Assembly: GCF_000243335.1 (NCBI RefSeq)
Contig: NZ_JH597773.1
Span: forward strand, 4,238,115 to 4,302,114
DNA from: Leptonema illini DSM 21528
GTDB lineage: Bacteria > Spirochaetota > Leptospiria > Leptospirales > Leptonemataceae
Direction of reading: 5' to 3'
Length of the DNA stretch: 64,000 nt
The notes under the pieces: generated by a model
Databases searched by the model: none
What the model saw: only the letters and a program-made list of their open reading frames with translations
Told to the model about the DNA's origin: nothing
Program-made: the position numbers and the translations under genes
Shown here: positions 8,924 through 18,176 of the stretch, piece after piece
Layout: each line of letters opens with the position of its first letter
How positions within the stretch are numbered: the stretch's first letter is position 1

Positions 8924-10190
8924 TGATACTTTGCAGGAGGCCCGCGCCCTCCTGCGCTTATCCATATTCGCCTCCGGTCGCACGGCGCCAAACCCCTCCG
9001 TCGCCTGCGTAATCAGCTCGGCCGATCTCAGTATTCTGATCGGCGGCGCCACAGAGCCGGCCGGCCGGCGCCATGCCGAGATTGTCGCCCTTGACGCCCT
9101 TGACCGCTTTGCCCTTGAGCATGCTCGTTTTGATCCGCCATTGCCGTTAACCATGACGGTGACGCTTGAGCCGTGCAGTCGTTACGGGAGGACGCCGCCC
9201 TGCGTTCAGCGCATCGGTCTGTATGGCAGAGAATCCGACTTTGCAAAGGCGCACGGCCTTTATATCGATACCGTGCGCATTGCAGAGGCCGATCCGTCGT
9301 TGCATGGGGCCGGTTTCGCCGCTCTTAGACAGATGGGCTTTCGCGTAGAGCAGGCCGATGGCCCGTTTCGCAGTTTTCTTCTGCCGTTTCTCTCACGATT
9401 GAAAGGACGTCCGCTTTATACGGTGAAACTTGCCACCGATCGCAACGGCGTCATGGGCCACCGGGACCGCTCGGTATCGTTAACCGGGGAGTCCGGTCGC
9501 ATTCTGACGATGCGATTGCGCGCGAAGTGCGACGGCGTGCTTGTCGGCCCCGGCACGGTCGCCGTCGATCGTCCGTCGCTTGATCTGCGTCCTCCGCTTC
9601 GCAGCGCGGTGATTCCATTCGAAGAATCGCCGATGGCTCCGGTCGCTGATGTGGATGCACGCAGGGTCTGGCTTCGTTCGCTTTTCGAGCCGGATAGCGG
9701 ATGGTCGGCGATTGAAGATCCGGAGCTGCGAAGGGAGTTCCAGCCCGTTCGTATCTTTCTGCTCGGGCGTCCCTTTGTCGGTCGAGAGTTATTCTTCGAG
9801 AGGCAGTATGCCCTGTCCTCGGCGACCGGACGCGAGGCGCTGTTCTTGAGCGTGCGCTCGATGAGCGGCCACTGGCCAGGCGCCATAGAGGTGCCCGACG
9901 TTACTGATCCTGCGTTTTTTAGCGAACTGTCGGAGCTGCTTGCCGAAAAGGGACTGAATCGCATTTTGATTGAATCGGGATACGGCCTTTTGCCGCTATG
10001 GCTGCGCTCATTGCAGGAAGACGACGTCTTTCTTCATGTGCAACATGAAGAGCCCCGCGATACTACTGATGACGGCTGGCTACGTATCGACGCCGGTTTT
10101 GACGAACTCGATCTGCTTGACGAATATCAATTCGCACCGGGAATGAAGGCCGTGGCGTTTGGCAGGAGGCGGATGGATGGAAACGGATAA
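8892..10190 (+). CDS. ribD: Bifunctional riboflavin biosynthesis deaminase/reductase RibD
   Basis: Carries out deamination of the early pyrimidine intermediate and reduction of its ribosyl side chain in riboflavin synthesis. The deaminase half shows TAPNPSVACVI, the zinc ligand and catalytic pair HAE, and the zinc-binding PCSRYGRTPPC. The reductase half begins at RPLYTVKLATDRNG and includes CDGVLVGPGTVAVDRPSLDLR. At 432 residues it is longer than the usual ~360-380, with extra sequence in the C-terminal half. The start is uncertain: ATG 8892 is used, with a weak AGG before it, and lies inside secF. An upstream ATG at 8865 is less likely. No other rib gene is adjacent. Confidence 0.85.
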   Translation: MKGCDCVDIPDDTLQEARALLRLSIFASGRTAPNPSVACVISSADLSILIGGATEPAGRRHAEIVALDALDRFALEHARFDPPLPLTMTVTLEPCSRYGRTPPCVQRIGLYGRESDFAKAHGLYIDTVRIAEADPSLHGAGFAALRQMGFRVEQADGPFRSFLLPFLSRLKGRPLYTVKLATDRNGVMGHRDRSVSLTGESGRILTMRLRAKCDGVLVGPGTVAVDRPSLDLRPPLRSAVIPFEESPMAPVADVDARRVWLRSLFEPDSGWSAIEDPELRREFQPVRIFLLGRPFVGRELFFERQYALSSATGREALFLSVRSMSGHWPGAIEVPDVTDPAFFSELSELLAEKGLNRILIESGYGLLPLWLRSLQEDDVFLHVQHEEPRDTTDDGWLRIDAGFDELDLLDEYQFAPGMKAVAFGRRRMDGNG

Positions 10191-12405
10191 CCTCAAAGCG
10201 ACGCTGGAGCGCGAGTTCCTCGAAGGACTCAATGATGTTCAGCGGGAGGCCGTGCTGCACGATGGCGGTCCGCTGCTCATCCTTGCCGGGGCGGGTTCGG
10301 GTAAGACGAGAGTCATCACGCATCGCATTGCTCACCTGATTCGCGTGCGCGATGTTCCGTCTCGCCGCATACTGGCCGTCACGTTTACGAACAAGGCTGC
10401 GGCTGAGATGCGCGAGCGAACGGAGACGCTTGTCGGTCCGTACGGGCGAGATGCCATGATCCGCACCTTTCATTCTCTTGGTTTGCAGATCTTACGTGAG
10501 AATGCTTCGCTTCTTGGGTTAAAAAGCTCTTTTACCGTTTATGACCCGGCGGCACAGAAGAGCCTGGCGAAGAAGATCCTCAAGGATCTAAAAGTGGAAG
10601 CCGCTCTACTACCTCCTGAGGCGGCGTTGAATGCGACGGAGCGTGCACGGGAGCGGCTGCTTGATCCCGATTCGTATGCGGCCGAGACGCGCAAAGATCC
10701 GTATCATCAATCCATAGCTCAGTTTTATCGCGAATACCATAAACGATTGCGGGAGCAGCAGGCGCTCGATTTTTCAGATCTGCTTTATGAGACGGTCATG
10801 CTGCTTCAAACGAACGCCCAGCTGCTTGAGATGTGCCGTCGCCGCTGGCAGCATCTGCTCGTCGACGAGTATCAGGATACGAACCATGCACAGTATCGCC
10901 TCGTTCTTTTACTTGCAGGCGGTCACCGCAATGTCGTCGTCGTCGGCGACGACGATCAATCGATCTATTCCTGGCGCGGAGCCGACATCAGCAACATCTT
11001 GAATTTCGAGAAGGACTTCCCCGAAGCAAAGGTTCTTCGTCTCGAAGAAAACTATCGCAGCACTCCGTCGATTCTCAAGCTGGCGGCCAGCGTTATCCAG
11101 AATAACTCGGAGCGCCGGGAAAAGACGCTTTTCACGAATCGCCCGGACGCTCGTCCTCCGAGCTTTCGTCTATATCAGGAGGAAGGCGAAGAGGCTCGCT
11201 CCGTTCTATCTCGCATTCGCGAGTTGCGCAGCGCCGGCGTTCGCCTGAACGAGATCGCCGTCTTCTATCGCACGAACGCTCAATCCCGCATTTTCGAGCA
11301 GGTTTTTCGCGAGGCGAACCTACCGCATACGGTTTTCGGCGGGTTTCGCTTTTTCGATCGCAAAGAGATCCGTGACCTGATGGCCTATATGCAGGTTCTG
11401 GTTAACCCGCTCGACGTGGAAAATTTTGAGCGCGTGCTTGCCAATCCGCCCAAAGGCATCGGCGAGAAGACCCTGGAATCGGCCCGCTTTCTTGCCGGAA
11501 CGACCGGCATCCCGTATCTTGAGGCACTGCGTCAGCTGGCCGTGAAGCCCGGCTTTCGCGGCGCGAAGCCGATCAACGCCTTTCTTGCCAATTATGAACG
11601 ATGGACCGATCTCAACGAATCCGGCGAACGACCGTCTGTGATCCTCAAAACGTTGATCGAGGAGTCGGGTATCGTCGAATATTATCGCAAAGAAGATGAT
11701 CCGGAATCCGTTTCGCGCATCGAGAATATGCAGGAGTTTGCGACCGCTCTCGCCGATTATGAAGATCGGGCAGGCGCCGAGAACCGTGAGGTCGACATCG
11801 CCGAGTTTCTACAGAGCGTTTCCCTGTATTCGTCTGAAAGCGACCCCGATCTCGAAGAAGAGGATCGCCAGGGCGTTCATCTGATGACGCTGCATAACGC
11901 GAAAGGCCTGGAGTTTCGCGTCGTCTTTTTCACGGGCCTTGAAGAGTCTCTTCTACCGCATCGTATGTCGCTTGAAGAGGGGAACCTCGAAGAAGAGCGG
12001 CGCCTTGTCTATGTGGGTATCACGCGGGCGATGGAGCAGCTCTATCTTTCTGCATGTCGTTTTCGGCGAACGGGTGGATCGTTTGATCCTCGTCTACCTT
12101 CACGTTTTCTCGAAGAGATGGGCATCCAGACTCGCCGGGAGCGATCCTATGACGAGTTTGATTCTTCGTGGTCCGATTCCTCTCGCTCGTATTCCGAACG
12201 CAAGGTCGTATCGCGGCCGGCTCCCGATTCGGGCTCAAGCGCCCTTAATCTTGTACCGGGTGATCGCATCAGACATAAAAGTTTCGGAACGGGCGAAATC
12301 GAAGACACAGAGAAGACGCCGGCCGGAACTAAGTTAACCATACGCTTCGACGACGGGACGACGCGACGGTTTCTCGATCGCTATACTCCGCTTGAAAGAA
12401 TCTGA
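10177..12405 (+). CDS. UvrD/PcrA-type DNA helicase
   Basis: Superfamily 1A 3'-5' helicase of 742 residues. It shows Walker A AGAGSGKT, the FTNKAAAEM segment, FHSLGLQILRE, Walker B VDEYQDTN, motif III GDDDQSIYSWRGAD, motif IV EENYRS, motif V LMTLHNAKGLEF and motif VI ERRLVYVGITRA. The C-terminal 60 residues resemble the PcrA-type Tudor-like end (PGDRIRHKSFGTGEI). It probably acts in nucleotide excision repair, transcription-coupled repair and removal of RecA or replication blocks. ATG 10177 is chosen because AGGAGG stands 7 bases before it; it overlaps ribD by 14 bases. A terminator follows. Confidence 0.93.
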   Translation: METDNLKATLEREFLEGLNDVQREAVLHDGGPLLILAGAGSGKTRVITHRIAHLIRVRDVPSRRILAVTFTNKAAAEMRERTETLVGPYGRDAMIRTFHSLGLQILRENASLLGLKSSFTVYDPAAQKSLAKKILKDLKVEAALLPPEAALNATERARERLLDPDSYAAETRKDPYHQSIAQFYREYHKRLREQQALDFSDLLYETVMLLQTNAQLLEMCRRRWQHLLVDEYQDTNHAQYRLVLLLAGGHRNVVVVGDDDQSIYSWRGADISNILNFEKDFPEAKVLRLEENYRSTPSILKLAASVIQNNSERREKTLFTNRPDARPPSFRLYQEEGEEARSVLSRIRELRSAGVRLNEIAVFYRTNAQSRIFEQVFREANLPHTVFGGFRFFDRKEIRDLMAYMQVLVNPLDVENFERVLANPPKGIGEKTLESARFLAGTTGIPYLEALRQLAVKPGFRGAKPINAFLANYERWTDLNESGERPSVILKTLIEESGIVEYYRKEDDPESVSRIENMQEFATALADYEDRAGAENREVDIAEFLQSVSLYSSESDPDLEEEDRQGVHLMTLHNAKGLEFRVVFFTGLEESLLPHRMSLEEGNLEEERRLVYVGITRAMEQLYLSACRFRRTGGSFDPRLPSRFLEEMGIQTRRERSYDEFDSSWSDSSRSYSERKVVSRPAPDSGSSALNLVPGDRIRHKSFGTGEIEDTEKTPAGTKLTIRFDDGTTRRFLDRYTPLERI

Positions 12406-12420
12406 AGTCAAATGCCTCTG

Positions 12421-12453
12421 CGCGCGGGCCGGCAGGTACGGTCGCGCTTTTTT
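12421..12453 (+). terminator. Rho-independent terminator after the helicase gene
   Basis: GCGCG at 12422-12426 pairs with CGCGC at 12443-12447, extended inward by GCC/GGT pairing with one bulge. Six T residues follow at 12448-12453. It sits 16 bases after the helicase stop and before the antiporter gene, so it probably ends the yajC-secDF-ribD-helicase run. Confidence 0.75.
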
Positions 12454-12524
12454 CTTGTCCCGAGAGGCGAATTGTTTTTTATTGGACAGCGAATCTGTGC
12501 GTAGTTATTCATAAATAAGAGGTG

Positions 12525-14009
12525 ATGCCTTTGAATTTAACGGCAGAGAACATATTGCTTGTCGGCTCCATTCTTCTTTTTTTGAGCATCCTGGCCGGCA
12601 AAACCTCCTATCGGTTTGGAGTTCCGACACTCGTTTTCTTCTTGCTGGTCGGTATGCTTGCCGGCTCAGAGGGGATCGGTGGCATCCAGTTCGATGATCC
12701 GAAGAAGGCGCAGTTCGTTGGCATCATCGCCTTTAATTTTATTCTTTTTTCAGGCGGCATGGAGACCGACTGGAAGGCCATCAAACCGATCCTCTGGCAG
12801 GGGATAACGCTTTCCACTCTCGGCGTGTTGATGACGGCGATAGGGCTTGGCGCCTTTGTGTACTACGTTACCGATTTCACGCTTTATGAGAGCCTGCTTC
12901 TCGGCTCGATCGTTTCGTCTACCGACGCCGCCGCCGTCTTCTCGATTCTGCGATCGAGAAGCCTGGCGCTGAAGCATAACCTGCGTCCGACGCTTGAACT
13001 GGAAAGCGGTAGTAACGATCCGATGGCAAACGTTCTCACGATTGTGTTCACCACGCTTGTTCTCAACGAAGAAGAGGGCATTGCCAGCATTGTTCCCTTT
13101 TTACTGAAGCAGCTTTTGATCGGCGGCGCGTTTGGCCTGCTTGCCGGGCATCTGAGCAAATTCGTTATTAACCGAATCCGGCTCGATTTCGAGGGGTTGT
13201 CTCCCGTTCTTGTAATGGCGCTAATGTTTTTCACGTATTCAGCCACCGATGCGCTTGGAGGAAACGGTTTCCTTGCCGTTTATCTATGTGCGGTGTATCT
13301 GGGAAACCAGGAGCTTCTTCATAAGAAGGGAATCATCAAGGCCTTCGACGGCTATGCCTGGCTCAGTCAGATCATTCTGTTTCTTACGCTTGGATTGCTT
13401 GTTTTCCCGAGCCAGATCGTGCCCGTCATCGGAATTGGGTTAGTCATCTCCCTTTTCCTTATGTTCGTCGTGCGGCCGCTGACAGTTTTCTTCAGCCTCA
13501 GCCTGTTTAGTATGAAGAATCGCAGCCGCTGGTTCGTGTCCTGGGTGGGTCTTCGCGGAGCTGTACCCATCGTTTTCGCCACATATCCTCTCGTTGCCGG
13601 CCTGGAGCGAGCGAATATGATCTTTAATATCGTCTTCTTCGTCTCTTTGAGTTCCGTCATGATACAGGGAACGACCCTGTCGTTTGTGGCGAAGATTCTT
13701 GGAGTGGGTCTGCCCGAATCGCTGAAGCCGCGCACCGACGTCGATCTTGAGCTGGCCGACTCAGTGAAATCTGAGCTTGTAGAAATCGTTCTCGAAGAGG
13801 GAGCTGCTGTCGGGCGTTCTATCGTTCAGCTTGGGTTTCCTCGAACGGCTCTAATATCGATGATTCAGCGAGACGGGCAGTATATCACTCCTAACGGAAC
13901 GACCGTGCTTGAGAAAGGCGATCGGATGTTTATCCTTGCCGAGGATAACGAGGCTCTGGCCGCGGCTCTGAAGGCGCTGGATTTCAAACTGGAGTCTGAG
14001 CAGGCGTGA
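12525..14009 (+). CDS. CPA1-family K+(Na+)/H+ antiporter with C-terminal RCK_C domain (NhaP2/CvrA-like)
   Basis: Predicted inner-membrane cation/proton antiporter of 494 residues, probably exporting K+ or Na+ to control cell volume and pH. About twelve hydrophobic segments include the family's SSTDAAAVFSILRSR and LESGSNDPMANVLT, where the acidic residues carry the transported ions. Residues from about 405 form a TrkA-C/RCK_C-like regulatory domain (ELVEIVLEEGAAVGRS, VLEKGDRMFILA), as in NhaP2/CvrA. Three clustered starts are possible: GTG 12522, ATG 12525 and TTG 12531. AAGAGG at 12517-12522 is best spaced for TTG 12531, so the N-terminus is uncertain by two residues. Confidence 0.9.
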   Translation: MPLNLTAENILLVGSILLFLSILAGKTSYRFGVPTLVFFLLVGMLAGSEGIGGIQFDDPKKAQFVGIIAFNFILFSGGMETDWKAIKPILWQGITLSTLGVLMTAIGLGAFVYYVTDFTLYESLLLGSIVSSTDAAAVFSILRSRSLALKHNLRPTLELESGSNDPMANVLTIVFTTLVLNEEEGIASIVPFLLKQLLIGGAFGLLAGHLSKFVINRIRLDFEGLSPVLVMALMFFTYSATDALGGNGFLAVYLCAVYLGNQELLHKKGIIKAFDGYAWLSQIILFLTLGLLVFPSQIVPVIGIGLVISLFLMFVVRPLTVFFSLSLFSMKNRSRWFVSWVGLRGAVPIVFATYPLVAGLERANMIFNIVFFVSLSSVMIQGTTLSFVAKILGVGLPESLKPRTDVDLELADSVKSELVEIVLEEGAAVGRSIVQLGFPRTALISMIQRDGQYITPNGTTVLEKGDRMFILAEDNEALAAALKALDFKLESEQA

Positions 14010-14052
14010 TGATACGGAGGAGGCCGGCCGGAAGTCGATAAAGGGCGACCGC

Positions 14053-14424
14053 TTAAATCCCGAAATCCGCTCTACTACGTTCGATTTCAATGCCAGCAAA
14101 TCGGGCAAGCGGCAGGGCGGCCGGTTTTTCTACACGTAACTGCAAGGCTTCAACTGCCGAGAAGTTGACCAGTATCATGCGCGCCATATCTTCAATCAGC
14201 GTCTCCAATAACAAGCGACTGGATGTCTCGGTGAAGTCGAGGATGTGCTCGGTGACTTTCTGATAGTCGACGGCATCGCCAATGAAATCCGACGCGGCGG
14301 CCTTTCTGATGTCTGTAAACAGCGTCAGGTGAATGCGTAATTCCTGTGCAGTTTCCCGTTCCTCGGGATGGATGCCGATCAGGCATCGCAGTCGCAGATC
14401 TCGAATGAGTATTCGATCGGCCAT
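14053..14424 (-). CDS. folB: Dihydroneopterin aldolase
   Basis: Folate-pathway enzyme that cleaves 7,8-dihydroneopterin to 6-hydroxymethyl-dihydropterin and glycolaldehyde. The 123-residue length is typical. The N-terminal IRDLRLRCLIGIHPEERETAQ matches the family start, with a conserved Glu near residue 22, and the C-terminal LRVEKPAALP carries the conserved Lys. ATG 14424 is chosen by homology; no strong ribosome-binding site is visible, and the frame stays open upstream for 49 codons. It follows the pteridine reductase gene by 109 bases on the same strand, which places two pterin enzymes together. Confidence 0.85.
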   Translation of the reverse strand: MADRILIRDLRLRCLIGIHPEERETAQELRIHLTLFTDIRKAAASDFIGDAVDYQKVTEHILDFTETSSRLLLETLIEDMARMILVNFSAVEALQLRVEKPAALPLARFAGIEIERSRADFGI

Positions 14425-14533
14425 CAGGGCCAGCGAAAAGTCGGCGGTAGTGCTGGCAAACGTAAAGCAGAGGTAAGAGAGAGTGCAGCGGCAGGGCGCC
14501 AGACCCGCGATCGAGAAAGGCCTCGCAACGCCT

Positions 14534-15295
14534 CTACACGTATTCGCCGCCGTCGACAGGCAGAATGACACCGGTCAGAAAATCCTGCTTTAACAGATGT
14601 AGAACGTTTGAGGCGATGATCTCGGGCGAACCGGGCCTCTGCAGCGGAACGTGCTTTTGAACGTAGGCGTCGAACAGGCCGGCTGCTCGATCGCCATCGG
14701 GGCGGATCGTGCTTCCGTCCGGCCCCATCTTTGCAGGAGGCAGGATCGCCCCGGGGCCTATGCCGTTCACGCGCACGTGCGGGGCCAGCTCAAGGGCAAG
14801 CATCAACGTCATCTCTTTCAACGCAGCCTTCGTCATCCGGTAGACGAAATTCTCGCAGCGGATGCGATTGAGGCCGGCATCAATCAGGTTAACAATCGCT
14901 CCGGAGCGATTACCGACGAAGAGCCTACGCGAGATTAGCATCGGAGCGAGCACGTTTACGTTCCACAGGCGATCCCATTGCTCCATATTGAACGTGAAGA
15001 AGCGGTCTTCGACCGGAAAGAGCGAGGCGTTGTTTATAAGTATATCGACCGGCCCGCGCTCGATTACCGATGCGGCTACGACTTCGATCTGCTCTCGATC
15101 CGAGAGGTCGCCCTGAACAGAAAAGCTGTGCGGCGAGAGTCGACGGATCTCGCTCAGCGTCTCGTCTGCTTCCTGCTTTGAATGACGATAGTGCAGGGCG
15201 ATAATGGCCCCTTCGCCGGCAAGAGCAAGTGCTATGGAGCGTCCGATGCGAGTCGCCGCTCCGGTGACGAGTGCAGTTCTGCCGGCAAGTTCCAT
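14534..15295 (-). CDS. SDR-family pteridine reductase (FolM/PTR1-like)
   Basis: NADPH-dependent short-chain dehydrogenase of 253 residues. The cofactor motif is TGAATRIGRSIA, with an Arg typical of the pteridine reductase branch; NNAS is the usual NNAG position. The catalytic region NLIDAG...YRMTK has Asp where classical SDRs have Ser, giving an Asp-Tyr-Lys set as in trypanosomatid PTR1 and FolM. This supports reduction of dihydropterins such as dihydromonapterin or dihydrofolate. folB directly downstream supports a pterin role. The gene starts 1 base after the S41-like gene ends. The exact substrate is inferred. Confidence 0.8.
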   Translation of the reverse strand: MELAGRTALVTGAATRIGRSIALALAGEGAIIALHYRHSKQEADETLSEIRRLSPHSFSVQGDLSDREQIEVVAASVIERGPVDILINNASLFPVEDRFFTFNMEQWDRLWNVNVLAPMLISRRLFVGNRSGAIVNLIDAGLNRIRCENFVYRMTKAALKEMTLMLALELAPHVRVNGIGPGAILPPAKMGPDGSTIRPDGDRAAGLFDAYVQKHVPLQRPGSPEIIASNVLHLLKQDFLTGVILPVDGGEYV

Positions 15296-15296
15296 G

Positions 15297-16520
15297 TTAC
15301 AGGGCTTTCAGTAGCGCCGCCTGAGCGGGATCCTGTTCGTCCGGTTTTGTCGACGGAGGGTTAACAGGAACAAAATCCTCGATTTCTATGTCGGGGTTGA
15401 GGCGTGAATCCTTGCCTTCGGCCGGTTCTATAACGGCGTCGATGATCATCGCATAACCGTCGTCTTCGAGAGGCACTTCGATTCCTGCGTAGGCTACGAG
15501 GGAGGTGTCCGGGCCGATAAACTTTACTTTATCTGAAAGTCGTAGAGCCATCGCCAGCGTTTTTACATGCGGCGACGTGCGATTGCTGACGAGTACGTAG
15601 GTTTTGCCCGAATAGAGTACGTTCGCATCGGCCTGCATGGGACGGGCAGCGATGCCCTTGCGTTTGATGAGTCCCATCTCTCCGCCGCCGACAAAGAGAT
15701 CGGCGATTGCAAAGGCCTCTTCAAAATCGCCCGAATTGAGCTTACGCAGATCAAGCACCATCGCATCAGGGTTGTTACTTTTCATCAGAACAGATTCAAG
15801 TTCGCGGGCGGCGCCTTTGCCGGCCGATCGCAGTTCAACGTAGAGAACGCGCTTCCCATCGACATCCCATTCAGATTTGCGCAGCAGCTGAACGGAATAC
15901 TGCCCGCGCACGAGCGTGTATTGCTTTCCGTCTACGGTTAACGATAGTGAAGTGCCTGAGGTGCCGCGGATCAGCGCCACGACGTCTTCAAGTTCAAGAT
16001 CGATAACGGGTCGATTTTCGATCTTTTCGAGCATCCCCTTCTGTGGAATACCGGCAAGGTGAGCGGCCGATCCCTCAAGCACGTCGACGATACGAAAGCG
16101 TCCATAGCTCTCACGAAAGAGAACAAGGCCGGCCCCTGCGTTCAGCGCAGGATCTTTCAGGCGACGGGCCGTTTCCAGTCCGATATAGTAGTTGCGGCGG
16201 TCGTTGCCTTCACCGCCGAGAAGTGCGTTGAATGCCTTGCGCATAGAATCGTCGCGCTGCGCCTCGGGCATTTCATTGATTCTGCTCGCAAGAGCGGCAG
16301 CGGCGTTTTCGCCGGGATTCCATGCAGACTGCGGATCTATGGCCTTTGCTGCCGCCTCATACGCAGCCTCAGAGAAGGCTGGCCCTTCTTCGTAAAAATA
16401 ATAGTTCTTCTGCACTGCCTGCTCAAGCGCAGAGATTAATTTAGCCGGATCGGCCTTCTTCTGGCAGCTGAAAAGCAGTGCAGGGATAAACAGGATTGCG
16501 ATCGCTTTTGTAAGGGACAT
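15297..16520 (-). CDS. Degenerate S41 (CtpA-like) PDZ lipoprotein
   Basis: 407 residues. The signal peptide ends at the lipobox ALLFSC (Cys 19), so this is a predicted lipoprotein. A PDZ-like domain lies at about residues 125-210 (GAGLVLFRESYGRF, VLEGSAAHLAGIPQKG). A C-terminal processing-protease fold follows, including VLYVELRSAGKGA and AMVLDLRKLNSGDFEEA. The position of the usual catalytic Ser (family pattern TASASE) reads TSPHVK, and the usual TxGKGxVQ Lys motif reads GPDTSLVA, so protease activity is doubtful. It sits between aroC (20-base gap) and the pteridine reductase gene (1 base). Confidence 0.7.
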   Translation of the reverse strand: MSLTKAIAILFIPALLFSCQKKADPAKLISALEQAVQKNYYFYEEGPAFSEAAYEAAAKAIDPQSAWNPGENAAAALASRINEMPEAQRDDSMRKAFNALLGGEGNDRRNYYIGLETARRLKDPALNAGAGLVLFRESYGRFRIVDVLEGSAAHLAGIPQKGMLEKIENRPVIDLELEDVVALIRGTSGTSLSLTVDGKQYTLVRGQYSVQLLRKSEWDVDGKRVLYVELRSAGKGAARELESVLMKSNNPDAMVLDLRKLNSGDFEEAFAIADLFVGGGEMGLIKRKGIAARPMQADANVLYSGKTYVLVSNRTSPHVKTLAMALRLSDKVKFIGPDTSLVAYAGIEVPLEDDGYAMIIDAVIEPAEGKDSRLNPDIEIEDFVPVNPPSTKPDEQDPAQAALLKAL

Positions 16521-16540
16521 GCAGGGCCTCTCGGTGTTTT

Positions 16541-17821
16541 TTATGATTCAGACATTTTCGACAGGTAATTTTTCGCGTTTTTTGAATATCGCAACCACCA
16601 TTCCGGATGAATGGCGCGCTGACGCAGCATCATATCCATCAGTACAAGATGAATCGCCGATTCGACGATCGGAACGGCGCGCGGCACGACACAGGGATCA
16701 TGACGTCCGCCGGCGCGAAGAGTGATCGGCTCGCCGCTTTCGTTAGCCGTGACCTGCCTTTTGCGAACGGTCGCCGTCGGTTTGAAGGCCAGTCTGAAGA
16801 GCAAGGGCATGCCGTTTGAGATGCCGCCCTGGATGCCGCCCGAGCGATTCGTCTTTGTGTATAACTCCGGAACGTTTTCGACGCCATGGACGGGATTCGG
16901 CACGTAGCCGGGACGCACGCGCTCCATGCTCTCTGCATCCGTATCGGACTCGTCGTCCTCGCCTTCCGTCGATGCGGCGTCTTTCCCTTTTACGAAGAAG
17001 GCGTCGTTATGCTCGCTGCCGCGCATCGTCGTGCCGGCGAAACCCGAACCGGATTCAAAGCCCTTGCAGGCCGGAATACTCAGACAGGCCTTCGCGACCT
17101 CGGCCTCAAGCTTGTCGAAGACGGGCTCGCCAAGCCCCGGTGGCACGTTGCGCACGATGACGCAGATCGTACCGCCTACGGAATCGCCGGCGAGTCGGGC
17201 CTGTTCGATCTCCTGAATCATGCGCTCCGAGACGTCGGGAATATGTGATCTGACGATAGAGGCATCGACCTCATCGATCGACGTAGGCGGATGCTCGTAT
17301 CCGCGGCCTGTCGTCTTACCGATGGAGTCGACCCATGCGATGACCTCTGTGCCGAACTCCTCTCTTAGAATTTGCGCGGCAAGAGCACCGGCGGCCACAC
17401 GGCCAATCGTCTCGCGCACCGATGCTCGCCCCCCGCCGATGGGCGTGCGGTAGCCGTATTTGGCATGATAGGTGAAATCGGCATGCGACGGACGGTAAAC
17501 GTCGGCCCAGCGGTAATAGTCTCCCGATTTCACGTCGGTGCTCGGCACGAAGAGGGCGATGGGCGTACCCAGCGTGCGGCCTTCGTAGACGCCGCTTAGA
17601 ATCTGAAAGCGATCCTCTTCGTTTCGCGGAGTCGTCAGCCGGTTCTGACCGGGGCGCCTTCGCGTGAGCTGCCTTTGAATAAAGTCGGAATCGATGGCGA
17701 TACCGGCGGGGCAGCCGTCGATGACGACGCCGATGCCGGGGCCGTGGCTTTCGCCGAAGGTGGTGATGGAAAACATTCTGCCAGAAGAAGAGGACACGCC
17801 GCCATTTGACGCTTCGCTCAT
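16541..17821 (-). CDS. aroC: Chorismate synthase
   Basis: Converts EPSP to chorismate using reduced FMN, the last step of the shikimate pathway. [52 protein letters not shown] and [13 protein letters not shown] are diagnostic. At 426 residues it is longer than the usual ~360-390. An acidic insertion of roughly 45 residues (about 275-320, rich in Glu, Asp and Ser) interrupts the segment between the AFFVKGKD-like and YTKTNR parts. An internal ATG at 17776 ([12 protein letters not shown]) would drop a Ser-rich 15-residue N-terminus and cannot be excluded. It is first in the aroC, S41-like, reductase, folB run. Confidence 0.94.
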   Translation of the reverse strand: MSEASNGGVSSSSGRMFSITTFGESHGPGIGVVIDGCPAGIAIDSDFIQRQLTRRRPGQNRLTTPRNEEDRFQILSGVYEGRTLGTPIALFVPSTDVKSGDYYRWADVYRPSHADFTYHAKYGYRTPIGGGRASVRETIGRVAAGALAAQILREEFGTEVIAWVDSIGKTTGRGYEHPPTSIDEVDASIVRSHIPDVSERMIQEIEQARLAGDSVGGTICVIVRNVPPGLGEPVFDKLEAEVAKACLSIPACKGFESGSGFAGTTMRGSEHNDAFFVKGKDAASTEGEDDESDTDAESMERVRPGYVPNPVHGVENVPELYTKTNRSGGIQGGISNGMPLLFRLAFKPTATVRKRQVTANESGEPITLRAGGRHDPCVVPRAVPIVESAIHLVLMDMMLRQRAIHPEWWLRYSKNAKNYLSKMSES

Positions 17822-17882
17822 GCGATGTCAAGCGCAGAGGACTTGTGGAACATCCAAGCAGTAGCGCGCAATGTGGAGCCGA

Positions 17883-18176
17883 TTAAGGGATAAGAGTATC
17901 AGGGTTTCGTCTGCTGTCCCAGACGTGCAATATTTCAATACGGTCCGGCTTTTCAGCATATACGATCAAGTAATGCGATATGACGAAGAACCGCTCGTGG
18001 CGGCCTTCAAGTGTGCGACCGATGGCGGGATACTGTGCGATCATTTTTACAACGCGCCGGATTTCGGCATCCAGGCGAGCGCTGTAAGAGGTTGATCCAA
18101 TCCGTTTTTGCCAGTAGTCCAGAATCGAAATACGGTCGGCGATGGCTTTTCGAGACCAGATTACCCGTTTAACCAT
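17883..18176 (-). CDS. ParE/RelE-superfamily toxin
   Basis: 97 residues, typical for this small toxin fold. The N-terminal VIWSRKAIADRISILDYW and the later IAQYPAIGRTLEGRHERFFV, with HYLIVYAEKPDRIEILHVWDSRRNP at the end, match ParE-type proteins rather than mRNA-cleaving RelE; the target (gyrase or other) is not decidable from sequence. It overlaps the preceding small antitoxin gene by 16 bases, the usual coupling. The pair lies between aroC and flbB, both minus strand. Confidence 0.85.
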   Translation of the reverse strand: MVKRVIWSRKAIADRISILDYWQKRIGSTSYSARLDAEIRRVVKMIAQYPAIGRTLEGRHERFFVISHYLIVYAEKPDRIEILHVWDSRRNPDTLIP

